A program made the translations under genes and the position numbers. A stretch of DNA of 6,145 nt from Saprospiraceae bacterium. GTDB taxonomy: Bacteria; Bacteroidota; Bacteroidia; Chitinophagales; Saprospiraceae. Each line of letters starts with the position of its first letter. The first letter of the stretch is position 1. The notes below the pieces were generated by a model. That model was given only the letters and a program-made list of their open reading frames with translations, made no database searches and was not told where the DNA came from. Location: the NCBI GenBank assembly GCA_017995875.1, contig JAGOIB010000056.1:1-6145 (forward strand), written 5' to 3'. Shown here piece by piece: positions 5,365-6,145 of this stretch.

Positions 5365-6145
5365 TGTGGCATCCCGGCCGGTTTTTGATCCTCCTTGCAG
5401 GATTCTTGTACTTTATTGATATTGCTACTGGTCAGACAGTCACGATTCAGTCTATTACCATAACCGGTCTTAAACGGACCAAAGAATCGATTGTATATCG
5501 TGAGCTGACGTTTGCGAAAGGAGATACCCTTATACAAAATGACCTTGGGCCAACACTTGAGCGTAACAGGAACAATCTTCTCAACCTCGGCATATTTAAC
5601 GAAGTCATCGTCAATATTTCAGAGTGGAATACACAGAAAGACCTTGTTGATATCACTGTTGAGATCAAAGAGTCGTGGTATATATATGCTGTTCCTATCG
5701 CAGAACTTGCTGACCGGAATTTTAATGTTTGGTGGACAACGTATAATCACGCCTTCAATCGTATCAATATAGGGGGAAGGCTCGATTGGCTGAATTTCAC
5801 AGGACGTAATGATAAACTGAAAGCCAAACTTCAATTTGGCTATATCCCTAAGCAAGAACTGGAATACAGGTTTCCCTATCTCAACAAAAGGCAAAGCCTG
5901 GGGATCACGACCTCTTTTGTGCACAGCATCAATAAAGAGGTAACCTATGAAACGATCAATAACCAGGAACAGCAGGTCCGTCTGGATGAACGAAAATTAC
6001 AAGAAAGCTTTCAGGCACAGATAAGGACATTTTACAGGCCTACGTTTTTTATAAAGTATGAATTAGCCCTGAGTTATCATGCGATTGAAATTAACGAGAA
6101 AGTAATCACCGATTATAATCCATATTATTTTAGAACCGGCGACAG
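5364..6145 (+). CDS. POTRA / beta-barrel outer-membrane protein (BamA/TamA-like), 3' end cut by window
   Basis: This is the first 260 codons of an Omp85-type outer-membrane protein; the gene runs past the right edge. The start ATG (5364-5366) shares its A with the TGA of the CBS gene (TGATG). The first residues have a signal-peptide shape: a short basic stretch (MWHPGR), a hydrophobic core (about 7-19) and likely cleavage near IATG-Q (20-24). Residues about 25-103 form one POTRA domain, with VTIQSITITGLKRTK (26-40), LLNLGIFNEV (72-81) and DLVDITVEIKESW (93-105). Immediately afterwards, PIAELADRNFNVWW (111-124) and alternating strands such as INIGGRLDWLNFTGRND (134-150) and KLKAKLQFGY (151-160) mark the start of the barrel. 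With one POTRA instead of the five of BamA, it is probably an accessory Omp85-like protein and not the essential BamA. Its substrate, protein or lipid, cannot be told from sequence. Confidence 0.87.
   Translation, partial: MWHPGRFLILLAGFLYFIDIATGQTVTIQSITITGLKRTKESIVYRELTFAKGDTLIQNDLGPTLERNRNNLLNLGIFNEVIVNISEWNTQKDLVDITVEIKESWYIYAVPIAELADRNFNVWWTTYNHAFNRINIGGRLDWLNFTGRNDKLKAKLQFGYIPKQELEYRFPYLNKRQSLGITTSFVHSINKEVTYETINNQEQQVRLDERKLQESFQAQIRTFYRPTFFIKYELALSYHAIEINEKVITDYNPYYFRTGD

Noticed and set aside
5619..5924. 101-codon antisense open frame within the outer-membrane protein gene
   Set aside because: The plus-strand frame gives a clear POTRA and barrel pattern through this stretch; the antisense product looks random.
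1..6145. CRISPR array, insertion sequence, tRNA/rRNA gene or phage remnant
   Set aside because: No regularly spaced repeats, terminal inverted repeats, transposase or integrase motifs, or tRNA-like sequence were seen on either strand.

Overview
The window looks like chromosomal DNA from a member of the Bacteroidota, most likely a Cytophagales/Chitinophagales/Saprospiria-type lineage. This is inferred from the 356-residue LpxK, the short LptF/LptG-type permease beginning with a DRYIIRKYL-like helix, the GAF-SpoIIE phosphatase, the TM2 (NINE)-TPR-SHOCT protein, and the CBS protein next to a POTRA outer-membrane protein. A TAnnTTTG-type -7 element and weak Shine-Dalgarno sequences also fit. By eye, base composition is moderate and even, with no sign of recent transfer.

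Layout. On the minus strand (2234 down to 18) an LptF/LptG-family permease gene is followed 60 bp later by lpxK, probably as one transcription unit: lipid A 4'-phosphorylation plus LPS export. A 216-bp divergent intergenic region (2235-2450) holds the best promoter in the window, reading into the permease gene, and two short dyads. On the plus strand come a GAF + SpoIIE/PP2C phosphatase (2451-3686), a TM2-TPR-SHOCT protein of unknown function (3849-4640), a twin-CBS protein with an ACT-like tail (4705-5364), and the 5' part of a POTRA/beta-barrel outer-membrane protein (5364 to the window edge). The last two share one base (TGATG) and are probably translationally coupled.

How the genes work together. 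Both ends of the window concern the outer membrane: lipid A/LPS on the left, an Omp85-like protein on the right. Between them lie a likely signalling phosphatase and two probable regulatory or scaffold proteins. No known pathway ties all six together. The CBS-OMP pair and the permease-lpxK pair are the only well-supported functional linkages.

I see no tRNA, rRNA, CRISPR array, insertion sequence, attachment site or convincing intrinsic terminator. No gene-free stretch exceeds 300 bases. I do not see a clearly new system. The items most worth checking are the CBS/OMP coupling, the TM2-TPR-SHOCT protein, the TTG start of the permease, and the phosphatase that has no visible partner.
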